From NCBI GenBank assembly GCA_049509675.1, contig JBEKZQ010000167.1, positions 1-12,360 on the forward strand: DNA of 12,360 bases, read 5' to 3'. Shown piece by piece: positions 10,959 to 12,360 of the stretch. The notes under the pieces were generated by a model. That model made no database searches. It was not told where the DNA came from and saw only the letters and a program-made list of their open reading frames with translations. Numbering within the stretch: the first letter of the stretch is position 1; every line of letters starts with the position of its first letter. Made by a program: the position numbers and the translations under genes. This stretch comes from JBEKZQ01 sp049509675. Lineage in GTDB: Bacteria; Planctomycetota; Planctomycetia; Pirellulales; Thermoguttaceae.

Positions 10959-12360
10959 ATGAACGAACTTGTGCCCATCGTGCTGATCCTGACGTTGGTG
11001 CTGGTGGGGTTGATCACCGTTGTCGGCCACGGAATATGGGTCCTCGTGGCGCTGCTGTTCGGACACAAGGCGGCCAAGCCTCCGCCGCGGAAGTGCCCCT
11101 TTTGCGGATACCCGACGCGTGCGAGCGAGCGTTGCGACCAGTGCGGCCGGAAACTGAACACTCCGCTGGCGGCCGAACTTTTCGACCTCGCGGCGGTCCA
11201 GCGGCAATTGCAGCGTTTTCGGCAGAACGAGACACTCGACACGGCGACCGCCGCTGATTTTGTTGCGCGGCTCAAGGCGTATCGCCATGAGCTCTTGACG
11301 CCAGCGACGACGACGGAGCCGGCGGTCGTGGCCGAAGTGGTGGCGGAACCGGCCCCGGGGCATGAGGCTCGACGCGAACCTTCGCAGGTCGCCGCGCCCG
11401 CGCCGCGTCCGACGCCGACGCCAAAAGAAGAAGTCGACGCGATCCTTCAGAAAGTGGCGGCGACGGCGCCGCGTCGCGAGGCAGGAGAAGTTTCCCGGCC
11501 GCAACCGTCCGCTCCTGTCGAGCCGCCCCCGCCAATAGTGTTGCCTGCGGCGAAACGGTTGCCCGCTGAGCCGCGAAAGTCGTGGAGCGAGCTTCTGGCC
11601 GGCTTCATGGAACAGCGCAACATCCGCTGGGGCGAACTGATCGGCGGGTTACTGATCGTGTGCTGCTCGGCGGCCTTGGTGGTGAGCTTCTGGGAGCAAC
11701 TGCACCGTATTCCGTACGTGCAGTTCTGGATCTTCGTGATGGTCTCGTCGGCCGTATTCGGGATCGGACTGTACGCCCATCATCGTTGGAAACTGGCGTC
11801 GACGAGTCAGGGCCTGCTGTTGATCGGCATATTGCTGGTGCCGCTGAATTTCGTGGCAATGACCGGCCTGTCGAAAGAGAACTGGTCACCGGCAACGCCC
11901 CTGCTCGAGTGCCTTTCGCTGGGCTTCTTCGCCTGGCTGGTGGGCCTGGCCGCGGGAGTGCTTGTGCCGCGCGCGCGGCATCTCGTAGTCGCCGCCGTGC
12001 TGGGCAACTCGGCTGCCGAGTTGCTGGTGGCCCGGTTCGTGACGGTCGATTCGCCCGATTGGAGGATCACCACCGCGGGCAGCCTCTCGGCAGGACTTTT
12101 CGCGGCCGTCGTGGTCGCGCATCTCTATCAGCTCGCCGGCAGCGCCGGCGTCCGGCCCGCACGAGGCCGGCTCGATGCGCCGGCGATCGTCGGATTGTTC
12201 ACGCTGTTGGGCGTCACGGCGTTTGCCCTGGCGGCGGCCGTTGGGGTGCTCGTGGCGCAGGTGATCGCGAAGCCGGGCCTTGCCACGCTCTTGCACCGGC
12301 TTTCTCTGCCGGCGGCCCTGGCCGCCATGCCGGTCCTGGCCGCCGGATTGACCGTCCATC
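10959..12360 (+). CDS. Zinc-ribbon multi-pass membrane protein, N-terminal part (cut by window edge)
   Basis: At least 467 residues are present and the frame is open at the right edge. An N-terminal membrane helix (VPIVLILTLVLVGLITVVGHGIWVLVALLF, 5-34) is followed by a zinc ribbon, CPFCGYPTRASERCDQCG, with cysteines 46, 49, 59 and 62. Next comes a short charged segment with a likely helix (AAELFDLAAVQRQLQRFRQN) and a long Pro/Ala/Glu-rich linker (about 115-205). The block SWSELLAGFMEQRNIRWGELIGGLLIVCCSAALVVSFW opens a series of strongly hydrophobic segments up to the edge, at least seven by eye. This resembles large uncharacterised planctomycete membrane proteins and loosely the DUF2157-type layout, but I cannot assign a family. 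The protein is divergent from the FG-GAP gene. The function is unknown; the zinc ribbon suggests protein or nucleic-acid contacts in the cytoplasm. Confidence 0.85.
   Translation, partial: MNELVPIVLILTLVLVGLITVVGHGIWVLVALLFGHKAAKPPPRKCPFCGYPTRASERCDQCGRKLNTPLAAELFDLAAVQRQLQRFRQNETLDTATAADFVARLKAYRHELLTPATTTEPAVVAEVVAEPAPGHEARREPSQVAAPAPRPTPTPKEEVDAILQKVAATAPRREAGEVSRPQPSAPVEPPPPIVLPAAKRLPAEPRKSWSELLAGFMEQRNIRWGELIGGLLIVCCSAALVVSFWEQLHRIPYVQFWIFVMVSSAVFGIGLYAHHRWKLASTSQGLLLIGILLVPLNFVAMTGLSKENWSPATPLLECLSLGFFAWLVGLAAGVLVPRARHLVVAAVLGNSAAELLVARFVTVDSPDWRITTAGSLSAGLFAAVVVAHLYQLAGSAGVRPARGRLDAPAIVGLFTLLGVTAFALAAAVGVLVAQVIAKPGLATLLHRLSLPAALAAMPVLAAGLTVH

Noticed and set aside
10773..11504. A 243-codon minus-strand frame opposite the membrane protein and the divergent promoters
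   Set aside because: It is Arg-rich shadow sequence; the plus-strand frame has a zinc ribbon, membrane helices and a full Shine-Dalgarno site.

Overview
The window looks like chromosomal DNA from a planctomycete, probably of the Pirellulales. The reasons are high GC, many secreted proteins of types common in that group (a CC-rich exported protein, a PQQ-like propeller protein, an FG-GAP/VCBS protein and a pro-rich beta-barrel protein), single genes separated by wide gaps, and short palindromic repeats between genes. The taxonomic call is an inference from protein style; no rRNA is present. I found no tRNA, rRNA, CRISPR array or transposase gene.

Layout. Positions 1-611 (minus) hold the N-terminal part of hemE, which runs off the left edge. 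A hairpin terminator (644-680) separates it from a very cysteine-rich exported protein (713-1516, minus). A gap of nearly 600 bases follows. Next are a secreted PQQ-like beta-propeller protein (2103-3680, plus), a small conserved hypothetical protein weakly resembling BolA (3730-4071, minus) lying between two identical 28-base repeats, and an exported outer-membrane-type beta-barrel protein (4223-5113, minus) with its own sigma70-like promoter and structured leader.

Positions 5387-8294 (minus) hold a two-gene restriction-modification cassette. A PD-(D/E)XK endonuclease (7506-8294) is followed, one base after its stop, by a 705-residue zinc-ribbon DNA methyltransferase that starts with GTG. 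The DNA here is visibly less GC-rich than its surroundings, as expected for an acquired defence module. This is the clearest functional system in the window.

Across a divergent control region lies a cytidylate kinase-like protein (8548-9255, plus). It converges on an FG-GAP/VCBS repeat protein with calcium-loop motifs (9309-10694, minus). The last gene, divergent from that one, encodes a zinc-ribbon multi-pass membrane protein (10959 onward, plus) that is cut by the right edge. Two almost identical 19-base palindromes bracket the FG-GAP gene. One may terminate the kinase transcript and the other sits in the leader of the membrane protein.

Apart from the restriction-modification pair, neighbouring genes do not obviously form one pathway. 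The most unusual structure is a three-copy repeat family at 3698-4191. Two of its copies form a 24-base-pair hairpin that is fully paired only as plus-strand RNA.
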